Assembly: GCA_023150875.1 (NCBI GenBank)
Contig: JAKLKC010000016.1
Location: forward strand, 1 to 64,000
Length of the DNA stretch: 64,000 nt
Source of the DNA: Myxococcota bacterium
Lineage (GTDB): Bacteria > Myxococcota_A > UBA796 > UBA9615 > JAKLKC01
Reading direction: 5' to 3'
Shown: one piece after another, positions 1 to 7,790 of the stretch
How the letters are laid out: each line of letters starts with the position of its first letter
How positions within the stretch are numbered: the stretch's first letter is position 1
Program-made: the position numbers and the translations under genes
Notes under the pieces: generated by a model
Database searches by the model: none
The model's input: only the letters and a program-made list of their open reading frames with translations
Told to the model about the DNA's origin: nothing

Positions 1-159
1 GTCGTCGTCGGGCGTGGTGTCGTCGTCGGGCGTCGTGTCGTCATCCGTGACGACGTCGTCGTCGGAAGCCGTGTCGTCGTCCTGCTCGGCCTCGGTGCAG
101 GCGCTCCCCGCGAGCGCGGCGAGAAGGGCCAGGAGCAGGGGGGCGCGGAGGTTGTCCAT
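1..159 (-). CDS. Asp-rich secreted lipoprotein, N-terminal part only (runs off window start)
   Basis: The first 53 residues are visible: a basic start, a Leu/Ala-rich signal peptide ending near LAGSAC (lipobox-like but not canonical), then the low-complexity DDDT/TPDDD linker shared by other lipoproteins in this window. The rest lies outside the window, so no functional domain can be assigned. The ATG at 157-159 is preceded by AGGAG at good spacing. By analogy with the genes at 510 and 14677, the linker probably carries a surface-exposed domain away from the lipid anchor. Confidence 0.75.
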   Translation of the reverse strand, partial: MDNLRAPLLLALLAALAGSACTEAEQDDDTASDDDVVTDDDTTPDDDTTPDDD

Positions 160-509
160 CTCGTCTCCTGTGGTCCGGGATCCTTCGTTCGGTGCAGGGG
201 GCCCCGTAGGCCGAACGGCACCGCCAGCCGCGATCATACCGCGAACGCCGAGTAGGGGCACCCGGGTGCCAGCTTCCCACGGGGCCCCGTCACCCTCGCC
301 CTCCCGGGACTCGGGCCCGATGCGCGAGGCAGGAAGACGCCCAGCGACTCGTGCCCGCGGGGTCGGTGTCGTGATCGTGGTCGCGACGCCCTTACCGTGT
401 TCGTGCTGGCGTGACCGTAACGGTGACCGTCATGTCGTGATCGCGCCGACGTGCTCCTGATCGCGCAGACGTGCCCGTGGTCGCGTCGTCCCTCCCGCGC
501 CCTCCCCGC
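160..509. other. Gene-free gap upstream of the first lipoprotein gene
   Basis: This 350-base gap separates two minus-strand lipoprotein genes. On the minus strand it contains a TATGAT -10-like box at 233-238, about 75 bases before the start at 159, without a convincing -35. From about 365 to 485 there are degenerate repeats built from GTGATCG/GTGACCGT words, including a small ACCGT-A-ACGGT dyad. The ORFs crossing it look like frame shadows. No RNA gene was recognised. Confidence 0.5.
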
Positions 510-1370
510 TCAGCCCGCGGACACGGCCACCCACGTCAGCCGCGGGAGGCCCTCGCCGGCGTCGGTCTCGATGGCGGCGCCGTCGGCGGTGACCGCCCCC
601 GTCCCGGCCTCCACCAGCCCGCCGTCGTCGTACGACAGGACCCAGAAGCGCACGGCGGCATCGGCGGCGAGGCCGAAGGAGTCCTCGACGCGGACGGGGA
701 TGGGATCCCCCTTCGCCTCGGTGTCGTAGGGGGCGAGGGCCCAGGCCCCCAGGACCTCGACGCCGTCGGGGGCGAAGGGGGGCCAGTGGGACGGGTCGAT
801 CCGGGCGCCCGCGACCCAGGGCGAGTCGACACCCGGCGGGAAGTCCAGGGTCGCGGGATCGAGGGTCAGGACCAGCTCTCCCGAAGCGACGGAGACGGGG
901 CCGGCGGCGGCGAAGGGGACGGGGGCGCCCACCTCGGGCACGAACACCGGCGCCGCGAGGACGACCGCCTCGTCCTCCCCGATGACCACCGGGAACAGCA
1001 CGTTGCTCCACGCCGTGTCCCCGTCCTGGGCGGGGGCGATGGCGTCGAACTTGTGGGTGCCCGGCTCCAGGCCCGAGAAGGTGAAGCCACCGGACCCGTC
1101 GGTCTGGCCGAAGAGGCAGATGTCCAGGCAGAGGGTCACCCGGAGGTCGCCCAAGGGCGCTCCCCCCATGTCCTGGACCACACCGGTGAGGCTCCCCTGC
1201 CACTCGGGAGCCGTGTCGTCGTCGGCGGCGTCGTCGTCGGCGACGTCGTCGTCGGTGGGGGAGGAGTCGTCGTCGGCCAGGTCGTCGTCGTCGCCCGCGT
1301 CGGCGCAGCCGACGAGGGAGGCCAGGCCCAGCGAAGCCAGGAGCGCGGCGAGGTTGTCGGACCGGATCAT
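510..1370 (-). CDS. Asp-rich lipoprotein with carboxypeptidase-regulatory-like domain
   Basis: The 286-residue protein has a signal peptide with a good lipobox (LVGC), an Asp-rich linker (about residues 26-55), and a stretch from about 58 to 125 with the G-x-V-x-D-x-x-G-x-P-L-x-x-(A/V)-x-V pattern and a later TDGSGGFTF turn. That is typical of carboxypeptidase regulatory-like / transthyretin-type beta domains. The remaining 150 residues are beta-rich and unrecognised. It is probably an outer-surface protein; no enzymatic motif is visible. The ATG is at 1370, and a TATAAA box on the same strand at 1401-1406 could be its -10. Confidence 0.7.
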   Translation of the reverse strand: MIRSDNLAALLASLGLASLVGCADAGDDDDLADDDSSPTDDDVADDDAADDDTAPEWQGSLTGVVQDMGGAPLGDLRVTLCLDICLFGQTDGSGGFTFSGLEPGTHKFDAIAPAQDGDTAWSNVLFPVVIGEDEAVVLAAPVFVPEVGAPVPFAAAGPVSVASGELVLTLDPATLDFPPGVDSPWVAGARIDPSHWPPFAPDGVEVLGAWALAPYDTEAKGDPIPVRVEDSFGLAADAAVRFWVLSYDDGGLVEAGTGAVTADGAAIETDAGEGLPRLTWVAVSAG

Positions 1371-1400
1371 GTGCGGATCTCTCCCGAACGGGGCCCGCAG

Positions 1401-1406
1401 TTTATA
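1401..1406 (-). promoter_or_regulatory. Candidate -10 box for the lipoprotein gene at 510-1370
   Basis: TATAAA on the minus strand lies 31 bases before the ATG at 1370, in one of the few AT-rich patches of this GC-rich region. No clear -35 is present at 16-18 bases. The patch lies between divergent genes and could also serve the plus-strand gene at 1517. Confidence 0.35.
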
Positions 1407-1516
1407 TCATGTCCCCCGCGCCGGGCGGACCCAGGGTCTGCCCGCCGCTCGGCGCGCCCGTCGCGTCCCATCACCCGGCCGGGCACGAGTCGCACCGGCG
1501 CCCAGGAAAGGAACCC

Positions 1517-1906
1517 ATGCTCCGCACCCTGCTCCTGTCCGTCTCCCTCGCCGCCGCCGCCTTGGTGGCCACCCCCACCCCCGCCGACGCCTGCGGCGGC
1601 AAGGACTGCTCGAAGGAGTGCCCCGTCGGGGGGGGCGCGGCCACCGCCACCGCCCCCAAGGAGATCCCCGCCGCCCACCGGGCCACGGCGACCTTCACCG
1701 TCACCGGCATGTCCTGCGGGACCTGCTCCCAGAAGGTCACCGCCGCCCTCATGGGCGTGGACGGCATCGGCGCGGCCCAGGTCGACCACAAGGCCGGCCA
1801 GGCCGTGGTCACCTACGACTCGTCGAAGGTGAAGCCCGACGCGATCTCGAAGACGATCTCCGACCTGGGCTTCCAGGCGACCGTCGCGCCCGCCAGCAAG
1901 GGCTGA
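1517..1906 (+). CDS. Secreted heavy-metal-associated (HMA) domain protein
   Basis: The 129-residue protein has a signal peptide (residues 1-25), a short Cys-rich segment (Cys26, 31, 35) and one HMA fold (about 55-125) carrying the GMSCGTC metal site with Cys67 and Cys70. HMA domains of this type bind Cu(I) or related soft metals and pass them between chaperones and P-type ATPases. Here the signal peptide suggests a periplasmic metal-binding role. No transporter gene is adjacent. The ATG at 1517 was chosen because it follows AGGAAAGG and starts a clean signal peptide; the reading frame is open further upstream. Confidence 0.8.
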   Translation: MLRTLLLSVSLAAAALVATPTPADACGGKDCSKECPVGGGAATATAPKEIPAAHRATATFTVTGMSCGTCSQKVTAALMGVDGIGAAQVDHKAGQAVVTYDSSKVKPDAISKTISDLGFQATVAPASKG

Positions 1907-1970
1907 GCCCGCGTCCCCCACCGCGGGACCGCGCCCCCGGCCGGTCCCGCCGTGGCGGAAAGCAGAAGCA

Positions 1971-2007
1971 CGAAGCCCCGGTGGCTGGAGGGCCTCCCGG
2001 GGCTTCG
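1971..2007 (-). terminator. Hairpin downstream of tRNA-Leu
   Basis: A perfect 11-bp stem (1971-1981 with 1997-2007, CGAAGCCCCGG/CCGGGGCTTCG) and a 15-base loop lie just past the 3' end of the minus-strand tRNA gene. It is followed on that strand by a moderately T-rich stretch. The position and shape fit an intrinsic terminator, although the U tract is weak. Confidence 0.6.
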
Positions 2008-2019
2008 GCTTCAGGAAGT

Positions 2020-2106
2020 TGGTGCGAAAGGGGGGACTCGAACCCCCACGGGCGTACACCCACTGCGCCCTGAACGCAGCGCGTCTGCCAATTCCGCCAC
2101 TTTCGC
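2020..2106 (-). tRNA. tRNA-Leu (anticodon CAG)
   Basis: Read on the minus strand, the 87-base gene begins GCGAAAG and ends CTTTCGC-ACCA, so the acceptor stem closes and CCA is encoded. It has the T-loop sequence GGTTCGAGTCC, a class II variable arm, and the anticodon stem CTGCG/CGCAG around loop TTCAGGG, giving anticodon CAG. A strong hairpin follows at 1971-2007. Confidence 0.95.
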
Positions 2107-2178
2107 AAAACGTGCGCGAATACTAGGGTGGCCCGCGGAAGCCGTCAAGGGGCGGCGGTCGAAACCGCGTGGGCCGGA

Positions 2179-3519
2179 TCAGGATCCCGTGCACTGGTAG
2201 GTGAAGCTGACGATGCTGTCCCCGTCGGCGAGGTTGTTGGTCGTCCCCAGGCAGTCGGTGATCACGAGCTGGAGCTTGTACACGTAGTATTCCGTGCGGC
2301 CCTGGTATGCCGTCGCCTGCTCCAGGCTGACGGTCGTGCTGGGGCTGGTGGCAGAGTGGACCACCGCGTCCCCCTGGAGGACCACCCACTCGTAGGTGAC
2401 GGGATCGCCGTCGGGGTCGTAGGAGCCCTCGTCCAGGGCGTCCAGCTCGACCGTCTTGTTGTCGCACTTCGGGCACACGCCCGCGGTGCAGGTCACCGTG
2501 TCGTCGAAGAACTTGTCGCTCCCCGCTTCGGCAACGGGGGCCTCGTTGAGGGGGCGGGGCACCACGTCGAGCCAGGTCTGGGCCGGGGCGCTGTCCGCCT
2601 CGCCGTCGTTCACGACGAGCTGCACCAGGTAGGTGCCCTCGACGTCGGGGAAGAAGGTCGGCTCGGAGGCCGTCGGGTCGTCCCAGTCCAGCTCCCCGAG
2701 GGTCGAGCCGTAGGGAGGGAGGACCACCCGCCAGTCGTAGGTCAGGGGGTCGCCGTCGGGATCGCTGCTGGTCTCCCCGGAGAGGCCGACGTCGTAGCAG
2801 GTCCACAGGTCGGTCCGGGCGGCGATGTCCGCCGTGGGGGGCTGGTTGGTCGAGGCGACCTCTACGGCGACGAAGTCCGGGAAGCTGGTGCCGACCGCGT
2901 TGGTCACCGTCAGCGAGGCGAGGTACTGCCCCGGGGCGTCGGGCTCGAAGCTCGGGGTGGCGCCGTCGGCGCCTCCCAGGGAGTCGGGCCCCAGGTTGGA
3001 CCGGGTGGGCACCGTCACCAGGCTCCAGGAGTACGTCAGGGCGCCACCCAGGGGATCGGTGCTTCCGCTGCCGTCGAAGGAGACCGTGTCCCCCTCGGTG
3101 ACGGAGACGTCTGCTCCCGCCGCCGCGACGGGGAGCAGCGCCGACGCGTCGACGTCCACCGCCACGAAGTCGGCGAGGCTGTCCAGCGCACCGTCGTTGA
3201 CGGTAAGCCGGACCACGTAGACCCCCTCGACGTCGGGCACGAAGGTGGTGGTGGAGGCGTCGGCGGACTCGTTGGGCTGGAACGGGGCGACGCCTTCGAG
3301 AGCGCTGCCTTCGGGTGCGCGCTCGATGGACCACCGCCAGGTGAGGGGGGCGTCGGCGTCGTCGGTGTCGGCGCTCCCGGTGCCGTCCAGGGAGACGTCG
3401 ATGCCGACGGCGCCGAAGGTGTCGGGTCCGGCGTCGGCCATGGGGGGGGCGTTGCCCGAGTCGGTGTTCTGGCAGGCGCCGAGGAGGAGGGCGAGGAGGA
3501 CGGGATGGCGGCGGGTCAC
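2179..3519 (-). CDS. PKD-domain lipoprotein (second gene of a PKD pair)
   Basis: The 446-residue protein starts with a lipoprotein signal peptide (LLGAC). It then has about four PKD-like beta-sandwich units, each with a D-x-D/DGDPLTYxW core and a DVEGxYxVxLxVNDG ending. PKD folds are usually structural or adhesive modules on the cell surface; no catalytic module is present. A Cys cluster (CTAGVCPKC) sits in the last third. The GTG start is one base after the TGA of the upstream homologue at 3521-4855, so the two are co-transcribed and probably translationally coupled. They look like tandem paralogues. Confidence 0.8.
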   Translation of the reverse strand: MTRRHPVLLALLLGACQNTDSGNAPPMADAGPDTFGAVGIDVSLDGTGSADTDDADAPLTWRWSIERAPEGSALEGVAPFQPNESADASTTTFVPDVEGVYVVRLTVNDGALDSLADFVAVDVDASALLPVAAAGADVSVTEGDTVSFDGSGSTDPLGGALTYSWSLVTVPTRSNLGPDSLGGADGATPSFEPDAPGQYLASLTVTNAVGTSFPDFVAVEVASTNQPPTADIAARTDLWTCYDVGLSGETSSDPDGDPLTYDWRVVLPPYGSTLGELDWDDPTASEPTFFPDVEGTYLVQLVVNDGEADSAPAQTWLDVVPRPLNEAPVAEAGSDKFFDDTVTCTAGVCPKCDNKTVELDALDEGSYDPDGDPVTYEWVVLQGDAVVHSATSPSTTVSLEQATAYQGRTEYYVYKLQLVITDCLGTTNNLADGDSIVSFTYQCTGS

Positions 3520-3520
3520 G

Positions 3521-4855
3521 TCAGCCCCCGTGGCAATTGAAGGTGATGGTGATGACGTCGCTGTCCTGCCCCTGGCAGTCGGCGACGGTCAGCTCGACCT
3601 CGTACACCGCCGTGGCGACGTTGCCCAGCGTGGTCGTGAGCTGGGGGATCGTCAGCGAGGCCACGTCGTTCTGGTCGGCGATCAGCTCGTACCCGGTGCC
3701 GGTCAGGACCGCCCACTGGTAGCTCAGGGGATCGTGGTCCGGGTCGGCGCTCGCGCCGGCGTCCAGGGTGATGGTGCGCTCGGAGCAGGGGCTGCAGCTC
3801 GCCCCCAAACAGAAGGCCGTGGAGTCGATGAGGACGTCCGCGCCCGCGTCGGCGACGGGATCCTGGTTGGGGTCCGTCGCGGTCGTGGACAGCACCAGGT
3901 AGTCCGCGGCGCTGTCCTTCTCGCCGTCGTTCACCACCAGCCGGATCGTGTAGTAGCCCACCACGTCCCAGGACAGAGTCGGCGTGGACGAAGTGGGGTC
4001 GTCGAAGGCGGCGGCGCTGCCCGTCGGGGCGTCCAGGACGTCCCAGGCGTAGGTGATGTCCTGCCCCTCTGGGTCGTAGCTCGCGCGGCCGTCGAGGGCG
4101 ATCTCCTCGCCCGCGCAAGGGGTGAGGATGTCGCTGTCGCCGGCGTCGGCGATGGGGGCGAGGTTGCCGTCGTCGACGACCACGGTGACGAAGTCGGGCT
4201 CGCTCCAGACCTCGCCGTCGGAGACGCTGAGGGTGAGCACGTAGAGGCCGATGGCGTCGGGGATGATCGCCGGGGTCGGGGTGCCCTGGTTGTTGATGTT
4301 CTGGTCGGTGAGGTCGCTCTCCAGGGGCACCAGCTCGAACTTCCAGCGGTAGGTCAGGACGTCGCCGGCGTCCTCGTCGATCCCCGCGCCGTACAGGTAC
4401 GCGATGTCGCCCGTGGCCGAGTACTGGTCCTCGCCGGCGTCGGCGACCGGGGGGTGGTTGCCCGTGCCCGCCGTGACGACCAGGTAGTCCAGGTCCGAGG
4501 CGTTCTCGCCATCGCTCACCTGGAGGGTGATCCCGTACAGGCCCGGGACGTCGGGGACGAAGGTGACCTCGACCGCGGCGGCGTCGTCGTTGCCGCTGAA
4601 GTCGCTGTTCTCGACGATGGACTGGGGGGGGACGGAGTCGAACCGCCACGAGTAGGTGAGCGGATCGCCGTTGGGATCCGTCGAGGCGTTGCCGAGGAGG
4701 GTCACGGTCTCTCCCGGTCCGACCGACAGGTCGGAGCCGGCGTCGGCGATGGGCGTGTCCCCGTCGCCGGCACAGCCGGGGGGAGCGAGGGCGGCGGCGA
4801 GGACCGTCGCGAAGACCGCGGCGGTGCGAGACCTCGGGAAGGAAGGTGCGAGCAT
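3521..4855 (-). CDS. PKD-domain lipoprotein (first gene of a PKD pair)
   Basis: The 444-residue protein has an N-terminal signal peptide ending near PPGC and about four PKD-like units (repeated PIADAG openings and DGDPLTYxW / YxVxLxVxDG cores). It is similar in layout to its downstream partner, including a C-terminal Cys-rich segment (CLGASCSPC). The ATG at 4855 was chosen because it starts the signal peptide; the open frame further upstream has no gene-like features. It is probably a surface structural or adhesion protein, and the tandem pair suggests local duplication. Confidence 0.8.
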   Translation of the reverse strand: MLAPSFPRSRTAAVFATVLAAALAPPGCAGDGDTPIADAGSDLSVGPGETVTLLGNASTDPNGDPLTYSWRFDSVPPQSIVENSDFSGNDDAAAVEVTFVPDVPGLYGITLQVSDGENASDLDYLVVTAGTGNHPPVADAGEDQYSATGDIAYLYGAGIDEDAGDVLTYRWKFELVPLESDLTDQNINNQGTPTPAIIPDAIGLYVLTLSVSDGEVWSEPDFVTVVVDDGNLAPIADAGDSDILTPCAGEEIALDGRASYDPEGQDITYAWDVLDAPTGSAAAFDDPTSSTPTLSWDVVGYYTIRLVVNDGEKDSAADYLVLSTTATDPNQDPVADAGADVLIDSTAFCLGASCSPCSERTITLDAGASADPDHDPLSYQWAVLTGTGYELIADQNDVASLTIPQLTTTLGNVATAVYEVELTVADCQGQDSDVITITFNCHGG

Positions 4856-5006
4856 GCCGTTGTTCGGGGCTCCGGGCGCGGGCCCTCGCCGATCGCGAGG
4901 CCGCCAGCCGGGAACGGATATCACACCCCGGGGGGATCGGGCAACGGACTCGGCGCGTTGGGGCCTCGGCGCAGGAGGCGCGCCGGTGCTAGGCTTCGGT
5001 CCCCCG

Positions 5007-5882
5007 ATGAAGGCCCGCCCCGCCGCACCCCCGATGCCCCTCCGCGCCGCTTCGGTCGCCGTCGCCGCCGCCGTCGCCGCCGTCCCCGTGGCGTGGGCCG
5101 GGGAGGCGCCCCCCCCTCGCCCCCTCCCCCCGACCCTGGAAGTGCGCCCCGCCACGCTGCGCCAGGGGATGGCGGGCTTCTCGGTGGGGATGCGCGCCCG
5201 AAAGGGCGACCGGCGTCTCTTCTCGGAGATCGGCAGGGACCGCCTGGACCTCCCCGCGGTGAGCGGATGGGTGGAGCTGGCCTCGCGGATCGGCGTGGAG
5301 GCGGAGTACTCCTTCCTGATGGTCCGCTATGGCGAGGGTGCGGACGCCGACCCCAAGAACCCGGTGGCGGACGGGGTGGGCTCGGGGGACGTCACCCTGA
5401 GGGTCCGGGTCGGGGTCCTGCGGGGAGGGGAGCGTTGGCCGGCCCTGGCCCTCGGGACCTCGGTGAAGCTCCCCAACGCCACGGACCGGGATGGCTTCGG
5501 CACGGACGAGACGGACGTGTGGATCCACGCCCTGGTGGGGGCGCGGGGCCGGCGCTGGCAGCTCCACGGCAACCTCGACTTCGGCATCCTGGGGGAGCCG
5601 ACCAAGAGGGCCGCCCAGGACGACGTGTTCGGCGGCGGCGTGGCCGCCGAGGTGGACGTGGGGGACGGGCTCGGCGTCGCCGTCGAGCTGACCGGGCGGC
5701 TGCCGTCGTCGGCCAACCCCGGGGAGGCGACCCTCCGCTTCGCCTTCAGCGGACCCCTGCCGGGCGGGCCCCACCTGTCCTTCGGGCCCGAGGTGTCCCT
5801 CATCGACGGGGACCTCGCCCTGGGGGTCCGCCTGGACCTCTGGTACGAGGGGTGGCCGCTGGCGGGGGTCAGGCCCCGATGA
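5007..5882 (+). CDS. Secreted beta-barrel-like protein, transporter-like (MetA-pathway of phenol degradation type)
   Basis: The 291-residue protein has a signal peptide ending near AWAGEA and alternating amphipathic beta strands with many Gly/aromatic turns. It includes a GSGDVTLRVRVG strand and a GTSVKLPNATDRDGFGTDETDVW segment, the pattern seen in small outer-membrane proteins annotated as transporter / MetA-pathway-like. A role as an outer-membrane barrel is an inference from pattern alone. The ATG at 5007 starts the signal peptide. Its 3' end overlaps the convergent gene at 5869 by 14 bases. Confidence 0.65.
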   Translation: MKARPAAPPMPLRAASVAVAAAVAAVPVAWAGEAPPPRPLPPTLEVRPATLRQGMAGFSVGMRARKGDRRLFSEIGRDRLDLPAVSGWVELASRIGVEAEYSFLMVRYGEGADADPKNPVADGVGSGDVTLRVRVGVLRGGERWPALALGTSVKLPNATDRDGFGTDETDVWIHALVGARGRRWQLHGNLDFGILGEPTKRAAQDDVFGGGVAAEVDVGDGLGVAVELTGRLPSSANPGEATLRFAFSGPLPGGPHLSFGPEVSLIDGDLALGVRLDLWYEGWPLAGVRPR

Positions 5883-6609
5883 CGCGCCCCTCGGCGTCCA
5901 GGTCCATGCCCCGGTCCAGCACGCCGCGCACCGCGTCGCGGCGGTCGCCGACGGTCCAGCCGCGCTCGGCGAAGCCCCTCAGGATCCGGCTCCGGATCCG
6001 CTGGCTCTCCTCCTCGGGACGGAGGAGGGCCACCAGGAGCCGCTCCCGGACGCCTTCGTCCTCCTGCTCCAGCAGGACCTCCACCGCGCCGTACCGCACC
6101 GGCTCGTCGAAGTCCTCCAGCAGGGGGCCGACCTCGGCGGCGATCCGGGGATCGGGGTGGCTCCGGAGGGCGTCCAGCAGGCGGACCTTCTTGTCGGGCT
6201 TGAAGCTGTCCCGGCGCACCTCGTGGGCCAGGGCCTCAAGGACGGCGCCCACGACCTCGTCCTCGGGGCGGACGTGGAAGTACACCTGGATCGGGAAGGC
6301 GACGTTCTCGGACTCCCCGAGGAAGCGGCGGATCGCCTCCGGCGCCCCGTCCTTGAGCTCGTCCTCCAGGACCTGGCACACGTAATCCTTCTCGGTGCGG
6401 TCGTCGGCCTGCTTGTCGGTGGTCCAGTCGAAGCGGCGCAGCAGCCCGTATATCGCCTCGTCGCTGCCGTCCCGGGTCAGGGCCTCGATGGCGGCCGTGC
6501 GGTCGTCGTGCAGGGAGTTCCGGCTGTTGAGCTTCTGGATGTGGCGCTCGCGCTGCTTCTTCTCGCGGTCCGCGCCGCCACCGCCGAACAAGAGGTCCTT
6601 GAGTCCCAC
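5869..6609 (-). CDS. HEAT-repeat-like cytosolic protein
   Basis: The 246-residue protein has no signal peptide and is rich in short amphipathic helices with the A-I-x-A-L-x-x-D-x-S-D-E-A-I spacing of HEAT or PBS-lyase-like repeats, so it is probably a binding scaffold. The N terminus (GLKDLLFGGGGADREKKQRERHIQKLN) is a basic leader. A GTG start at 6609 with GAGGA upstream is preferred over the longer open frame. Specific partners cannot be told from context. It lies downstream of the ABC transporter genes on the same strand, 125 bases away. Confidence 0.65.
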   Translation of the reverse strand: MGLKDLLFGGGGADREKKQRERHIQKLNSRNSLHDDRTAAIEALTRDGSDEAIYGLLRRFDWTTDKQADDRTEKDYVCQVLEDELKDGAPEAIRRFLGESENVAFPIQVYFHVRPEDEVVGAVLEALAHEVRRDSFKPDKKVRLLDALRSHPDPRIAAEVGPLLEDFDEPVRYGAVEVLLEQEDEGVRERLLVALLRPEEESQRIRSRILRGFAERGWTVGDRRDAVRGVLDRGMDLDAEGRVIGA

Positions 6610-6734
6610 GCGCTGGTCCTCGCTCCCCGGTCGGGTCACCCGGGCGGGGAACGATAGTGCTCGGTCCGCGGCGTGTCCAGCGACGGCGCGCCGATGGGGA
6701 CGGCCCGGAGCCACAGTGGAGGAGTGGCGGGGCG

Positions 6735-7790
6735 TCAGGACGGCGGCAGGGCCATCGCCCTCCCGATCTCCAGCGACGCCGGCTCCCCCACGGGGCTGGG
6801 GGAGGGCGCGTCCAGGACGAGGGCGTGATCGCCGACCCGCAGGCGGTGGCGGTGGTAGCGGCCGAGAAAGGTGCGGGACTCCACCCGCGCCGGGACCGCG
6901 CCCCGCCCCTCGGGGAGGATCCGGGCGTGCTCGGGCCGGAAGGCCAGGTGGACCGGGCCGGAGCGGGGGGTCCCCTCCACGGGTCGGGCGGGGACGAGGA
7001 CCCCATCCCCGAGACGGACGGCGAAGGCGCCGTTCCCGTCCGGGACGGCCTCGCCGGGGACCTCGGCGAGCTGGCCGACGAACCGGGCGACGAAGGGGGT
7101 GCGGGGGGCGTCGTAGAGGGCCTCGGGGCTCCCCTCCTGCTCGATGCGCCCCCCGTTCATCACCGCCACCCGGTCGGCGATGGCGAAGGCCTCGTCCTGG
7201 TCGTGGGTGACGAGGATCGCCGTCATGCCGAGGCGGCGCACCAGGGCGGCGATCTCCTCGCGCATCTCCTCCCGCAGGCGGGCGTCGAGGTTCGAGAGGG
7301 GCTCGTCCAGCAGGAGGACCCGGGGCTCGGCCACCAGGGCGCGGGCCAGGGCGACCCGCTGCTGCTGGCCGCCGGAGAGCTGGTGGGGGTAGCGGTCCGC
7401 GAGGCCGGCCAGGTCCACCTGGGCGAGGGTCCGGGAGACCCGCGCGTCCCGCTCCGGGGCGGGGACTCGTGAAATCTTAAGTGGATACGCTACGTTGGCC
7501 CGGACGTCCAGGTGGGGCCAGACCGCGTAGGACTGGAAGACCATGCCCAACCGCCGCCCCTCGGGGGGGACGAACCTCGCCCCTCCGGCCACCACCTCGC
7601 CCCCGATCTCCAGCCGGCCGGAGGTGGGGCGCTCCAGGCCGGCGATCATGCGGAGGGTGGTGGTCTTGCCGCAGCCGCTGGGGCCCAGGAGGGCGACGAC
7701 CTCCCCCGGGGCGACGGCCATGTCCAGGGCGCGGACGACCTCGACCTGCCCGTAGCGCTTGCCCACCTCCGTCAGGACGACTTCGCCCAC
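6735..7790 (-). CDS. ABC importer ATP-binding protein (ferric iron / spermidine-putrescine type)
   Basis: The 351-residue ATPase has Walker A GPSGCGKTT (residues 36-44), the Q-loop region, signature LSGGQQQR (138-145), Walker B VLLLDEP and the switch His in THDQDEA. It then has a C-terminal TOBE-like domain (about 245-350). This architecture matches the FbpC/PotA group that powers binding-protein-dependent import. The GTG start at 7790 follows an AGGGGGAG site and overlaps the permease gene end by 19 bases. It is the last gene of the corA-binding protein-permease-ATPase operon. Confidence 0.9.
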   Translation of the reverse strand: MGEVVLTEVGKRYGQVEVVRALDMAVAPGEVVALLGPSGCGKTTTLRMIAGLERPTSGRLEIGGEVVAGGARFVPPEGRRLGMVFQSYAVWPHLDVRANVAYPLKISRVPAPERDARVSRTLAQVDLAGLADRYPHQLSGGQQQRVALARALVAEPRVLLLDEPLSNLDARLREEMREEIAALVRRLGMTAILVTHDQDEAFAIADRVAVMNGGRIEQEGSPEALYDAPRTPFVARFVGQLAEVPGEAVPDGNGAFAVRLGDGVLVPARPVEGTPRSGPVHLAFRPEHARILPEGRGAVPARVESRTFLGRYHRHRLRVGDHALVLDAPSPSPVGEPASLEIGRAMALPPS